Part shown: piece after piece, positions 52,020 to 61,692 of the stretch
Numbering within the stretch: the stretch's first letter is position 1
Layout: each line of letters begins with the position of its first letter
NCBI GenBank assembly: GCA_031261445.1
Contig: JAISJQ010000002.1
Coordinates: forward strand, 62,001-126,000
Length of the DNA stretch: 64,000 bases
Source: Oscillospiraceae bacterium
GTDB taxonomy: Bacteria; Bacillota; Clostridia; Oscillospirales; Acutalibacteraceae
Reading direction: 5' to 3'
Translations under genes and position numbers: made by a program
The notes under the pieces: generated by a model
Told to the model about the DNA's origin: nothing
Seen by the model: the letters and a program-made list of their open reading frames with translations, nothing else
The model's database searches: none

Positions 52020-54575
52020 ATGATTTCTAAGATTATGGCCAAGATCCTAAAATGGTATAAAAAGAACGCCCGCACCAAAATTCCGCTGTGGCTGCACACG
52101 CTCATCAGTCAGGTCTGGTGGAGGCTGCCGATGTCCGTTTTGTCGCTGATTAAGCCGCAATACAAGGGACGGGCGGTCTATGCGCAGTCGCTCGAAAAGC
52201 CCATCGTGCCCGACTCCATCCTCTACGAGTCCTTTCACGGCAAAAACGCCTCGGATAACCCGCTGGCTATGTTCCGCTATCTGATTGACAACCCGAAATA
52301 TGCTGGGTACACACACATCTGGGTGCTAGACGATGTCCAGCCCAAAGACACCGCGCTCGCGCCCTACCTACACCGCAAAAATCTCCGCGTCGTGCAAAAA
52401 AAGTCCATGGACTTCTTCCGCGCACTGGCGACGGCGCAGTATTTGTTCAACAACTCGACTTTTTTGTCCTATTTTATGAAGCGCCCAGAACAAACTTATG
52501 TGAACCTTTGGCACGGCACGCCCCTGAAAAATATGGGCAAACACATTCTCTCCGACAAGCCGTGGCTACGCGCGAATGTGCAACGCAATTTTCTGCACAC
52601 GGATTATTTTGTGCACCCCAACGCCTTCACCGCCGAAAAAATGACCGACAGCTATGACCTAGATGGCGTGTTTGCGGGCAAAATGGCCGTGCTGGGCTAT
52701 CCGCGTGTGGATACGCTTTTGCACGCAGATCGTGCAGCGATTCGCCAAAAGATGGGCGTAAAGGATGATGAGCGTCTGATTCTCTATGCCCCGACCTGGC
52801 GCGGCGAAAAAGTGGACACGGACACAAAGCTGGACAAGACTACCACCTATGTCCGTGCGCTGCAGAAGCAATTGCCTAAAAATGACCGCCTGTTTTTTAC
52901 GCCGCATGATTTTCAGCTGGCGCAGCTACCGGGGGATTTACAGCGTTTTGTGCCGCCGAAAACACTGGAGACCAACGAGCTGCTTGCCGCCGCCGATGTA
53001 CTCATCAGCGACTATTCGAGCGTGTTTTTTGACTTTTTGTGCACGGGTCGCCCCATCCTGTTCTTTACGTATGATATGCAGGAATATCTGCGTCAGCGCG
53101 GCACCTATATCGCCATGAAAGACCTGCCCGGTCCTCTGTGCCCAGACCTCGACACGCTCCTAACCCATTTGGCCGATCTCCCCGCCACACAAGCGCAGTA
53201 TGCCGAAACCTACGCCCGCTTCGTGCGCGACTTTGCGCCGCACGACGACGGACACGCCGCCGAGCGCGTGGCGCAATGCGTGTTTGCGGGCAAAGAACTT
53301 TCTGGTGTATATGCGCTGGAGAAAACAAAGCCCACCCTGCTCATCTTCCCGGGCGGCATGTTGGATAACGGCATCACTGCGGCGGTCGTTGGACTCTCGA
53401 ACAATCTGGATTTTGACCGTTATAATATTTACTACTTGATGGATACCCGTGGCGGCTTGCACAATTGCCGCAAGATCAATCCCGCGGTTAAGCTCCTGTT
53501 TGTCTCCCGTCCGCTTCTCTACGCCAACCGGGAGGAGCGCTATCACCTATATGATTTCGCGCTGTCCCGCGTGCCCAGCGAAAAGAATCAGATTTTGAGC
53601 TCCACGTTTTTGCACCGTGAGGCACGCAGAATTTTTGGCAACAGCAGCTTCGATGCCATCATCAATTATGACGGCTATACGCGCTATGATGCCGCCTTGT
53701 TGGCACACGTGGACGCGCCCATCAAGACGATATGGTTGCACAGCGACATGGTGGGCGAATATGAGATGAAGAGCTATCACTATTTGCGCTCCATCTTTAC
53801 GCTTTACGATTCATACGACAAGCTTGTGTGCGTTTCTGAAGATAGCCACAAACAAAACAGCGAGAGCTTGCAGAAGCTCAACCCGAACATCCCCGCGAAG
53901 CTCGGCTTTGTGCTCAACACCATCCACGGAGACGCGGTTCTGCAAAACGTGCGCAACGCCATCCACTATCAAGTGGCGCACACCACCATCTACACCGAAC
54001 CGATAAGCGAGTTGAACCCACAGTTTGCTCGCTATCCCTTCAATAAAAAAGCCATCCCCATTCCGCCAGATACCATCCGTTTCATCAGCATTGGGCGCTA
54101 TTCTGTGGAAAAAGACCAGACCAGCCTGCTCTATGCCTTTGCGGAGGTCGTGGAAAAGTATCCCAATGCATTGCTGTATCTGGTCGGACACGGTCCGCTG
54201 GAGAATGATCTGAAACACTTGCGCATTGCTCTGGGGCTACAAAACAATGTCATCATCACCGGAAAACTCAAAAATCCGCACTACTTGCTCGCGCAGTGCG
54301 ACTGTTTTGTGCTCTGCTCCCTGCACGAGGCCATGCCCATCACCACCATGGAGTCGTTCATTTTGGGCAAACCGATTATCTCCACGGACATTCCCGGACC
54401 GCACAATCAGATTACGCAGTACGGCGGCGGTGTCCTGCTCAAAGTCAACGACATTGAGCACCTGCGCGACGCCATGATCGACTTCATCGAACACGGCATT
54501 GCGCCGGGCACCTTTGACTACAAAGAACACAACCGCGAGGCCATGCGCCAGTTTTACGAGGTGCTGGGGATCTAG
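52020..54575 (+). CDS. Fusion of CDP-glycerol glycerophosphotransferase and GT4 glycosyltransferase
   Basis: The 851-residue protein has two enzymes in one chain. Residues about 60-430 match TagB/TagF-type CDP-glycerol (or polyol-phosphate) transferases: YVNLWHGTPLKNMG, VLGYPRVDTLL, ILYAPTWRG, DVLISDYSSVFFDF. Residues about 445-851 match GT-B family 4 glycosyltransferases: FPGGMLDNGI, IWLHSDMVGEY, ISIGRYSVEKDQTSLL and LHEAMPITTMESFILGKPIISTDI. Together they could both extend and glycosylate a teichoic-acid-like polymer at the cytoplasmic membrane face. No transmembrane helix is present. GAGGAGA precedes the ATG. No other tag genes are near. Confidence 0.85.
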   Translation: MISKIMAKILKWYKKNARTKIPLWLHTLISQVWWRLPMSVLSLIKPQYKGRAVYAQSLEKPIVPDSILYESFHGKNASDNPLAMFRYLIDNPKYAGYTHIWVLDDVQPKDTALAPYLHRKNLRVVQKKSMDFFRALATAQYLFNNSTFLSYFMKRPEQTYVNLWHGTPLKNMGKHILSDKPWLRANVQRNFLHTDYFVHPNAFTAEKMTDSYDLDGVFAGKMAVLGYPRVDTLLHADRAAIRQKMGVKDDERLILYAPTWRGEKVDTDTKLDKTTTYVRALQKQLPKNDRLFFTPHDFQLAQLPGDLQRFVPPKTLETNELLAAADVLISDYSSVFFDFLCTGRPILFFTYDMQEYLRQRGTYIAMKDLPGPLCPDLDTLLTHLADLPATQAQYAETYARFVRDFAPHDDGHAAERVAQCVFAGKELSGVYALEKTKPTLLIFPGGMLDNGITAAVVGLSNNLDFDRYNIYYLMDTRGGLHNCRKINPAVKLLFVSRPLLYANREERYHLYDFALSRVPSEKNQILSSTFLHREARRIFGNSSFDAIINYDGYTRYDAALLAHVDAPIKTIWLHSDMVGEYEMKSYHYLRSIFTLYDSYDKLVCVSEDSHKQNSESLQKLNPNIPAKLGFVLNTIHGDAVLQNVRNAIHYQVAHTTIYTEPISELNPQFARYPFNKKAIPIPPDTIRFISIGRYSVEKDQTSLLYAFAEVVEKYPNALLYLVGHGPLENDLKHLRIALGLQNNVIITGKLKNPHYLLAQCDCFVLCSLHEAMPITTMESFILGKPIISTDIPGPHNQITQYGGGVLLKVNDIEHLRDAMIDFIEHGIAPGTFDYKEHNREAMRQFYEVLGI

Positions 54576-54640
54576 CAGAGGACAGAGGACGCAACTGCGT
54601 CCGCAGATTTGCCCTCTGTCTTCTGCCGACTGTCTTCTGA
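54576..54640. repeat. CAGANGN heptamer array with inverted arm (family C)
   Basis: CAGAGGA units and inverted CTGTCTT/CTGCCGA units enclose a GCGTCCGC centre between convergent genes. Confidence 0.7.
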
Positions 54641-54641
54641 A

Positions 54642-56462
54642 TTAACTATCTAGTTTCAGGACGGCGAGGAAGGCCTCTTGGGGGACTTCCACCGAACCGA
54701 AATGGCGCATCCGCTTCTTGCCCTCTTTTTGCTTTTCAAGCAATTTTTTCTTGCGCGTGATGTCGCCGCCATAGCACTTGGCGAGCACGTCCTTGCGCAT
54801 GGCTTTCACCGTCTCGCGGGCAATGACCTTGCCGCCGATGGCCAGCTGGATGGGGATTTCGAACATCTGCCGGGGGATGTGCTCCTGCAACTTTTCGGCG
54901 ATTTTCCGCGCCCGCGCATACGCTTTTTCTTGGTGGATGATAAACGACAGCGCGTCAATCACGTCGCCATTGAGTAGCACGTCCAGTTTCACCAGCTGCG
55001 AGCGGCGGTACGCGCTGATTTCGTAATCGAACGAGGCGTAGCCCTTGCTGCGGCTTTTGAGGGAATCGAAAAAGTCATAGATAATCTCGTTGAGCGGCAG
55101 GTCATAGTGCATGTCCACGCGGTCGGGTGTCACATAGTCCATGTGCTTGTACTCCCCGCGCCGCTCTTGGCACAAGTCCATAATCGCGCCCACGTATTCC
55201 GCCGGCGCGTAAATGTGCGCCTTACAGAACGGCTCTTCCATGTAGTCAATCTGGGAGGGGTCAGGGTAGTGGGTGGGGTTGTCGATCTCAATCACGCGGT
55301 CATCGGTCATGTGCACTTTGTAGACGACGCTGGGGATGGTCGTCACCAAATCCAGATCGTACTCGCGCTCTAGGCGCTCCTGAATGATTTCCAGATGGAG
55401 CAGTCCCAAAAAGCCGCAACGAAACCCAAAGCCCAGCGCACCAGAGGTCTCCGGCTCGTAGGAGAGCGCGGCGTCGTTGAGTTGCAACTTTTCCAGCGCG
55501 TCTCGCAGTGCCTCGTAGTCCGCGCCGTCCGCCGGGTATACGCCGCAAAACACCATGGGCAGCACCTTGCGGTAGCCGGGCAGAGGCTCATCGGCGGGGT
55601 TTTCCGCCGTGGTGACGGTATCGCCCACCCGCGCGTCCGCCACGGTTTTGATGGACGCGGTGATGTAGCCCACGTCGCCCGCCCGCAGCGCGTCGACCGC
55701 CTGCATAGAGGTGGGCAACATATGGCCGACCTCCACCACCGTGAATTCCGCGCCTTGCGCGTCTCCCAGCGCGTGCATCATCCGCATGGTCTCGCCGGCT
55801 TTGAGCGTCCCCTCCACCACGCGCACATAGACGATAACGCCCTTGTAGCTGTCATACACGCTGTCGAAAATCAGCGCACGCAAGGGGCGTGTGTCGTCAC
55901 CCACGGGGGGCGGGATCTGGCGCACAATCTGCTCGAGCACCTGCTCCACGTTTTCGCCCGTTTTGGAGGACACGCGCGGCGCGTCTTCGCAGTCCAGCCC
56001 AATGACCTCCTCAATCTCGGCCGCCACGCGTTCGGGCTCGGCGGCGGGCAGGTCAATCTTGTTGATCACGGGCACGAGTGCCAAATCGTGATCCAGCGCA
56101 AGGTAGGTGTTCGCCAGCGTCTGCGCCTCAATGCCCTGTGAGGCATCCACCACCAAAAGCGCCCCCTCGCAGGCCGCCAGCGAGCGCGAGACCTCATAGT
56201 TGAAGTCCACGTGACCGGGCGTATCGATGAGGTTGAGGGTGTATTCTTCGCCATCGGCGGCGTGGTATTGCACCGTGACGGCGTGCGCCTTAATGGTGAT
56301 GCCGCGCTCGCGTTCTAAGTCCATGTTGTCCAGCAGCTGCGCGGTCATGTCCCGCTTGGCCACCGCGTGGGTAAGCTCCAGCAGACGGTCAGCCAGCGTA
56401 GACTTCCCGTGGTCGATGTGCGCAATAATCGAAAAATTGCGTATGTGCTCTTGACGAGGCAT
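54642..56462 (-). CDS. lepA: Elongation factor 4 (LepA)
   Basis: The 606-residue translational GTPase back-translocates stalled ribosomes and helps in ribosome assembly. G1 is [10 protein letters not shown]3 DTPGHVDF, G4 NKIDLP and the effector loop RGITIKAH. The LepA-specific C-terminal domain has [16 protein letters not shown] and [27 protein letters not shown] precedes the ATG. The leader carries a CTAGATN array. Confidence 0.97.
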   Translation of the reverse strand: MPRQEHIRNFSIIAHIDHGKSTLADRLLELTHAVAKRDMTAQLLDNMDLERERGITIKAHAVTVQYHAADGEEYTLNLIDTPGHVDFNYEVSRSLAACEGALLVVDASQGIEAQTLANTYLALDHDLALVPVINKIDLPAAEPERVAAEIEEVIGLDCEDAPRVSSKTGENVEQVLEQIVRQIPPPVGDDTRPLRALIFDSVYDSYKGVIVYVRVVEGTLKAGETMRMMHALGDAQGAEFTVVEVGHMLPTSMQAVDALRAGDVGYITASIKTVADARVGDTVTTAENPADEPLPGYRKVLPMVFCGVYPADGADYEALRDALEKLQLNDAALSYEPETSGALGFGFRCGFLGLLHLEIIQERLEREYDLDLVTTIPSVVYKVHMTDDRVIEIDNPTHYPDPSQIDYMEEPFCKAHIYAPAEYVGAIMDLCQERRGEYKHMDYVTPDRVDMHYDLPLNEIIYDFFDSLKSRSKGYASFDYEISAYRRSQLVKLDVLLNGDVIDALSFIIHQEKAYARARKIAEKLQEHIPRQMFEIPIQLAIGGKVIARETVKAMRKDVLAKCYGGDITRKKKLLEKQKEGKKRMRHFGSVEVPQEAFLAVLKLDS

Positions 56463-56469
56463 AATGCTC

Positions 56470-56645
56470 CCATTCTAGATTTTAGATGTTAGAGACTAGA
56501 GGCTAGATTTCTGGACTAGACGTGATGGTCTTTTTTAGCAGAAAGCTATCGCTGTAGACCCTAACCCGTAGGGGCGGCAATCTGCCGCCCGTTCATCCCC
56601 GCAAACAATTGTACATTGTCCATTGTTAATTGTTCATTGTACCGG
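56470..56645. repeat. CTAGATN array, GTAGGGGC unit and CAATNNN array (families D, A, B)
   Basis: CTAGATT, TTAGATG, TTAGAGA, CTAGAGG units (56472-56512), a GGCAATCTGCC hairpin unit (56568-56591) and a five-unit minus-strand CAATNNN array (56602-56643) fill the gap. The last runs into glgP. Confidence 0.75.
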
Positions 56646-59039
56646 CGTGTTCTGCCAGATGTTTTGGGCGTATTCACGCACGGCACGGTCGGCGGCGAAG
56701 AGACCCGCGCCGGCAATGTTCTCCAAACTCATGGCGTTCCAGCGGCGCTGATCCAGCCACAGCTGCTCGGCGTCGCCGCGCACGCGGGCGTAGTCGGCGT
56801 AATCGGCCAGCACCATGTAGGGGTCGTACTGGGTCAGCGCGGCGGTCAGTTCGCGGAAAAATTTGCCCGCAATGCCCTGTGTGTTGGCGAAGTCCAGCGC
56901 ACGACGTAGATCGGCGTTGTTGTTGTAGTAGGTCATGGGGTCGTAGCCGCGCCGTTGCAGCTCCACCACGTCCTTTTCGCGCATCCCAAAGATGAGGATG
57001 TTGTCCGCGCCCGCCGCTTCGCTGATTTCCACGTTCGCGCCGTCGAGCGTACCCAGCGTCAACGCGCCGTTCAGCATCAGTTTCATGTTGCCCGTGCCGC
57101 TGGCCTCTGTGCCCGCTAGGGAGATTTGCTCGCTCAGCTCGGCGGCGGGCATCAACTCTTCGGCCATGGTGACCGAATAGTTCTCCAGATACACCACTTG
57201 CATATACTTCGAGACCTGCGGATCGCCCGCGCACAGCTCGCCCAGCGCAGAGATGAGCGCGATGATGGTCTTGGCGATGAAGTAGCTGGGCGCGGCCTTG
57301 GCCGCGAACAGATAGGTGTGGGGCACCCAGTCGGCGTTCGGGTTGTCCTTAATGGCCAAATAGCGCGCCAGAATTTGTAGCGCGTTGAGGTGCTGGCGTT
57401 TGTATTCGTGCAGGCGTTTGACCTGCACATCAAAGAGCGATTCGGGGTTGAGCACCACGCCCGTCTGCTTTTTTACGCGTGCGGCAAAATCGCGCTTGTT
57501 GGCCAGCTTAATTGCGCCCAACTGATCCAGCACGCCGCTGTCGTCGCGGAAACGGCGCAGGTTCTCCAGCGCTTCGGCGTGGAGGATGTACTCGTCGCCA
57601 ATGAGCTCGGTGAGCGCACGAGCCAAACGCGGGTTGGCTTGATTCAGCCAGCGGCGGTGCGCAATGCCGTTGGTGACGTTGCCGAACTTTTGCGGCTCTA
57701 GGCTATATAGATCGCAGAAAACGTCTTTCTTGAGTATCTCGCTGTGGAGCGTGGACACGCCGTTGACGTGGTGACAGGTCCACACGCACAGGTTGGCCAT
57801 GCGCACTTGCCCTTCGCCCAAAACTGCCACACGCTCCACCAGAGCCGCGTCGCCCGTTTTGTCCCACACGTCCCGGCGCAGGCGGTTGTCAATCTCGCGG
57901 ATGATGTCGTACAGCCGCGGCAGCAGACGCTGCACAAGGTCGTCCTGCCAGCACTCCAGCGCCTCTTTCATCACGGTGTGGTTGGTGTACGCAAACGTGC
58001 GCGTGACGATGTCCCACGCTTTGTCCCAGCTGTAGCCGCAGTCGTCCAACAGCAGGCGCATGAGTTCCGGGATGGCCATGGTGGGGTGGGTGTCGTTGAT
58101 GTGCAGGGCGGCGTGCTCTGGCAGGGAATCGGCCGTGCCGTAGCGGCGCAGGTGCTGGTTGAGGATGTCCTGCACAGAGGCCGACACGAGGAAGTACTGT
58201 TGCCGCAAGCGCAGGCTTTTGCCCTCTGGGTGGTTGTCGGCGGGATAGAGCTGTTTGCTGATGATGGCGGCCATGGCCTGCTCTTCCGTGGCGCGCAAAA
58301 AGTCGCCGTGGATGAACTTATCCATGTCGATGGTGTCCGCCGTGCACTGCCACAGGCGCAGGCGGCTGACGCCGTTGCCGTCCTTGCCGGCCACGTAAAG
58401 ATCGTGGGGGATGGCCTTGACGGCCTTGGGATTCACAACCTCCACACAGTGGTAGTCGCCGTCCCAGCTCTCTTGCAGCGTGCCCTCAAAGTTGACCGTG
58501 ACGGCCTTGTCTTCGCGCGGCACGAGCCATACGCGGCCGCCGGGCAACCAAAAGTCGGGCATCTCCGTCTGCCAACCGTCCACCAGTTTTTGCTTGAACA
58601 TGCCGTATTCGTAGAGGATGGAGTAGCCCGTGGCGGGGTAGCCCTGCGTGGCCAGCGCGTCCAAATAGCACGCGGCCAAACGACCCAGTCCGCCGTTGCC
58701 CAGCCCGGCATCGGGTTCGCAGTCGTACAGACGCTCCAGCTTAATATCCCAGCCGGCCAGCGCCGCCGCCGCCGTTTCGGTCAGGTTCAGGTTGAACAGA
58801 CTGTTTTTTAAGCTGCGCCCCAGCAGGAACTCCATGCATAGGTAATAGACCGTTTTGCGCCCTTGCTCCACGCCTTTTTTGCTGAAGGCCGCGCGTTTTT
58901 CTTGCATCTCGTCCCGACAGAGGAGCGCCAGCGCCTCGTACATCTGCTGGTTGCTCGCCTCGGCGGGCGTAACGCCATAATAGCGCAGGAGTTTGCGCTC
59001 CAGAGCCTGTTGTAACTGCTTTGCACCAGTGCTTTCCAT
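56634..59039 (-). CDS. glgP: Glycogen/starch phosphorylase
   Basis: The 801-residue enzyme releases glucose 1-phosphate from alpha-1,4-glucans. The pyridoxal phosphate site EASGTGNMKLMLNGALTLGTLDGANVE and the glucan-phosphorylase core GNGGLGRLAACYLDALAT, HINDTHPTMAIPELMR and KRLHEYKRQHLN are intact. GGGGAAA precedes the ATG. The last codons (TPVQ) and TGA come from a CAATNNN array. It is 34 kb from the GH31 glucosidase, and no glycogen synthesis genes are adjacent. Confidence 0.97.
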   Translation of the reverse strand: MESTGAKQLQQALERKLLRYYGVTPAEASNQQMYEALALLCRDEMQEKRAAFSKKGVEQGRKTVYYLCMEFLLGRSLKNSLFNLNLTETAAAALAGWDIKLERLYDCEPDAGLGNGGLGRLAACYLDALATQGYPATGYSILYEYGMFKQKLVDGWQTEMPDFWLPGGRVWLVPREDKAVTVNFEGTLQESWDGDYHCVEVVNPKAVKAIPHDLYVAGKDGNGVSRLRLWQCTADTIDMDKFIHGDFLRATEEQAMAAIISKQLYPADNHPEGKSLRLRQQYFLVSASVQDILNQHLRRYGTADSLPEHAALHINDTHPTMAIPELMRLLLDDCGYSWDKAWDIVTRTFAYTNHTVMKEALECWQDDLVQRLLPRLYDIIREIDNRLRRDVWDKTGDAALVERVAVLGEGQVRMANLCVWTCHHVNGVSTLHSEILKKDVFCDLYSLEPQKFGNVTNGIAHRRWLNQANPRLARALTELIGDEYILHAEALENLRRFRDDSGVLDQLGAIKLANKRDFAARVKKQTGVVLNPESLFDVQVKRLHEYKRQHLNALQILARYLAIKDNPNADWVPHTYLFAAKAAPSYFIAKTIIALISALGELCAGDPQVSKYMQVVYLENYSVTMAEELMPAAELSEQISLAGTEASGTGNMKLMLNGALTLGTLDGANVEISEAAGADNILIFGMREKDVVELQRRGYDPMTYYNNNADLRRALDFANTQGIAGKFFRELTAALTQYDPYMVLADYADYARVRGDAEQLWLDQRRWNAMSLENIAGAGLFAADRAVREYAQNIWQNTPVQ

Positions 59040-59179
59040 GCTTGCTTTTTCCCCTTATAGTTGGTTGAATTAGTATAAGTATACTACAAAAACGCCTGCT
59101 GAACAAGCTTTTCGGGGGAGGATTGGGACAATTTACAATTTCTTTTCATATTCTTCACGGGAACTTGTCGATTATGTTC

Positions 59180-59209
59180 TTGACTGTGTAGGGAAAAATA
59201 GGGTAGAAT
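59180..59209 (+). promoter_or_regulatory. Promoter of the signal-peptidase-like gene
   Basis: TTGACT and TAGAAT are 18 bases apart, about 40 bases before the ATG at 59250. Confidence 0.55.
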
Positions 59210-59249
59210 AAGGGCATATTTTGTAGCAAAACACAAAGGGATGCACATC

Positions 59250-60287
59250 ATGGCTATTCTTGAACCCTTCAATCCGCTGACAGCACTGGAAGAGCTGCAG
59301 CACGCGTTCATGGCGGAGGCTCAGGCCGCGCCCACGCCGCCCTACAGCGAGACCGCGGCCGCGCCCGGCTTTTTGGACTTGCCCGCGCAGGCGGACATCT
59401 TTCCGCCCGCCCCCCTTCGTCCCGCGGGCACGTTGCCCGGCGCACAGGAAGACGTCTTCCCAGACTTTGACGACCTGTGGTGGACGGCGAAAGTGCCCCC
59501 CGAGGCCGCCGCACCGACCGCTGAGCGGATTCAGCTCCCCGAGAGCTTGGAAGAGTTTGCGTTTTCGGACGATCTTTTCCCCGAGGAGAACGCGACAGGC
59601 CGCATTGAGCGGCAAGCCGTGGACGTGGCAGACATTGCCTCTATGCCGCTGTACGCGCCGCGCGAGCCCTCCTTTGCGCTCTATGAGGAAGAGACAGAGC
59701 CCAAAGTCAAGACCAAAGCGGTGAAAGAGCCCAAAGCCGCCAAAGTCTCCCGCAGTGGCAAAGTGAAGCGGTATCTGCTCCCGAAAATCGTCATCTGGCT
59801 GGGCGTGTTTGTGTGCCTGTGCACACTCGCACTCGTCCCCGTGCTCGATGACCGCGCCGCGCCCAAACCCGTGCTCGATACGGGGCTGTTCTATCAAGTG
59901 GTGGGGCAAGACAAAGCCGGCTCTTTGCCTGCGGACACGCTGTACGTCCTCGACAGCAACGCCACGGAGTATGCCGCGGGCGATGTCATCCTGCTGAGCA
60001 GTGCGAAAGAGGCGGGCACAACCCAAGTGGTCACGAACGTGCAGGCCGCGGGCGGCACAGTCATCGTGGAACTGGAACAGGGCGGCTTTATGGAAAGCGT
60101 GCGGCAGGAGGACATCTTTGGCCGCGTGCGCTTGAGCGTGCCGAAACTGGGCGCGGTGGTCAACACAATGAGCGGCGATTCCGGCGTAATCGTGGGCTTT
60201 GCCGCGCTCACGCTGGCGCTCATCTTCGTGCTCGTGCGCCTCCTCGCGTTCCCCGCGCGGCGTGCTGGGTTGGAGGAGCAGGGGTAA
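59250..60287 (+). CDS. Membrane protein with a signal-peptidase-I-like domain lacking the catalytic site
   Basis: The 345-residue protein has a long acidic, Pro-rich cytoplasmic region (about 1-165), a basic stretch (KVSRSGKVKRYLLPK), a membrane helix (IVIWLGVFVCLCTLALVPVL), an extracellular beta domain and a second helix (VIVGFAALTLALIFVLVRLLAF). The beta domain ends with YAAGDVILL and FGRVRLSVPKLGAVVN, the closing pattern of SipW-type S26 signal peptidases, but the S-M-x-P-T catalytic motif reads KAGSLPADTLYV, so it is probably inactive. AAAGGG precedes the ATG. Its function is unknown. Confidence 0.55.
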   Translation: MAILEPFNPLTALEELQHAFMAEAQAAPTPPYSETAAAPGFLDLPAQADIFPPAPLRPAGTLPGAQEDVFPDFDDLWWTAKVPPEAAAPTAERIQLPESLEEFAFSDDLFPEENATGRIERQAVDVADIASMPLYAPREPSFALYEEETEPKVKTKAVKEPKAAKVSRSGKVKRYLLPKIVIWLGVFVCLCTLALVPVLDDRAAPKPVLDTGLFYQVVGQDKAGSLPADTLYVLDSNATEYAAGDVILLSSAKEAGTTQVVTNVQAAGGTVIVELEQGGFMESVRQEDIFGRVRLSVPKLGAVVNTMSGDSGVIVGFAALTLALIFVLVRLLAFPARRAGLEEQG

Positions 60288-60303
60288 AGTGCTCAACAAA
60301 ACT

Positions 60304-60340
60304 AAAAAGACGGGTGACTTTGGTCACCCGTCTTTTTTTG
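60304..60340. terminator. Bidirectional intrinsic terminator
   Basis: AAAAAGACGGGTGAC and GTCACCCGTCTTTTTTT form a long stem with a four-base loop between convergent genes; both strands end in a T run. Confidence 0.9.
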
Positions 60341-60356
60341 CATAAATCAGCCGTTT

Positions 60357-61013
60357 TTAATTGGCGAACGCCACCCAATTCTGGATGTCCACTACTGCCA
60401 CGTCCGCCAAATCTTTTTTGCGTCCCCGTTCCAAAATTGCTGTCTTCTCCATGGCCTCTGGGGTTGCGAGGCCAAGCTCTGCATAGTACATCTCTTTGAC
60501 CTGAGACCCTGATGCATCCACCACATATTGGCATTCACTCCCTGTGGTCGTGCCGCTGCTCCCGCCTGTGACGATATAGCCGTTTTCATAGATATGCAGA
60601 AAAGCGCGGCCGCAGAAGTAATCTGACGATTCAACATTGGCAAACAGGCGCACGGCTTTATTTTGCTTAGCATCAATGGAAAAAAGGCCAACGATGCCCT
60701 CAACGTTGTCCTTAATCATCATCTCCGGCACGCCGTTTTTATCTATGTCATAGAGCGCATAGAAAAACGTGCCGTTGAGGGCGGTGTCGCTATAGACAGA
60801 AAACGCTATGTCTGGCAGCATGTTTGGGTAATCGTCAGAGGCAATCACGTCCCGATACTTGTCAAGGATAACGGAATACAGCTCGCCCGGATTGGTGTCG
60901 GGATATTGCAGAGTGGTTTGGCTGTCGTTTGCCGTGGCGGTAGGCGCAGGGGGCGGGTTGCCACAGCTGACCAAAATCAAAACAAGAAGCATACACTGAG
61001 CCAAAAACTTCAT
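60357..61013 (-). CDS. Putative lipoprotein
   Basis: The 218-residue protein starts with a lipoprotein signal (FLAQCMLLVLILVSCGNP) whose Cys would be lipidated. The mature part has YALYDIDKNGVPEMMI, an EF-hand-like loop seen in many clostridial lipoproteins, and a repeat-free alpha/beta body. GAGGG precedes the ATG. No specific function is recognised. It is followed by a shared terminator and preceded by rnpB. Confidence 0.7.
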   Translation of the reverse strand: MKFLAQCMLLVLILVSCGNPPPAPTATANDSQTTLQYPDTNPGELYSVILDKYRDVIASDDYPNMLPDIAFSVYSDTALNGTFFYALYDIDKNGVPEMMIKDNVEGIVGLFSIDAKQNKAVRLFANVESSDYFCGRAFLHIYENGYIVTGGSSGTTTGSECQYVVDASGSQVKEMYYAELGLATPEAMEKTAILERGRKKDLADVAVVDIQNWVAFAN

Positions 61014-61035
61014 GTTTCAACCCTCATTCTTCAAT

Positions 61036-61418
61036 GGTGAGTGAACCTATAAGCCGGGTTCTGTCGTTTAAGACAGCCATCTATCTTTGCGCGTCATTGC
61101 TGACGCGCTCGGGTCGGGGGTTGCCCCCAAACCACTGCCACCCGTTGGGGATGTGCTGCGCCGAGCAAGCGCGGGGCTATCTGCCCCTCCCCGGTCGGTG
61201 TTGCTTCGGGCAGAGTTTACAGCAGAGTGTACTCTCGCACACAATGGGTGCGCTCTTACCGCACCTTTCCACCTTGACCGGACGAGTCCGGCCGTCTATT
61301 TCTGTTGCCCTTTTCCTAAGGTCGCCCTCGGCGGCGGTTAGCCGTTGCCCTGCTCTGTGAAGCCCGGACTTTCCTCACGTTCGTCTCCGACCGCGCGGCT
61401 GTCCAGTCCACTCACCGG
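61036..61418 (-). ncRNA. rnpB: RNase P RNA (class A)
   Basis: The minus strand shows the RNase P core: GAGGAAAGTCCGGGC near the 5' end, ACAGAAA and AGGGTGGCA-like late elements (AACGGGTGGCAG), and AACCCGGCTTATAGGTTCACT at the 3' end. GGTGAGTG at the 5' end pairs with CACTCACC at the 3' end to close P1. It matures tRNA 5' ends. Exact ends are estimated from the promoter and P1. Confidence 0.93.
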
Positions 61419-61422
61419 GGAT

Positions 61423-61451
61423 ATTATAACACAATCGCGTGCAGAACGCAA
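61423..61451 (-). promoter_or_regulatory. rnpB promoter
   Basis: TTGCGT and TATAAT are 17 bases apart on the minus strand, 6 bases before the RNA start. Confidence 0.8.
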
Positions 61452-61692
61452 ACTAGATTTTGGATGTTAGATTCATGTCATTACCGTTCGTCTCAGGGAC
61501 AAACAACATCTTGACTCAACATCTAATATCTAAAATCTATCATCTAACATCTAGACTCGTAGGGGCGCGCATCGCGCGTCCGCGCCTAGATTCTAGATGT
61601 TAGAGACGAGATGCTAGATTTTTGAATTAGACGTTTTTGTGTTCTTTGAGAAGAAATGTTTGGATGCAGAATCTAATATCTAGCATCTAGAA
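61452..61692. repeat. Two CTAGATN elements with inverted arms, plus a GTAGGGGC unit (families D and A)
   Basis: Each element has a left arm of CTAGATT/TTAGATG units, a centre of about 45-50 bases (one with GACGTTTTTGTGTTCTTTGAG) and a right arm of inverted ATCTAAT/ATCTAGC units. The second runs into rluD. A GCGCGCATCGCGCG unit lies between them. Confidence 0.75.
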
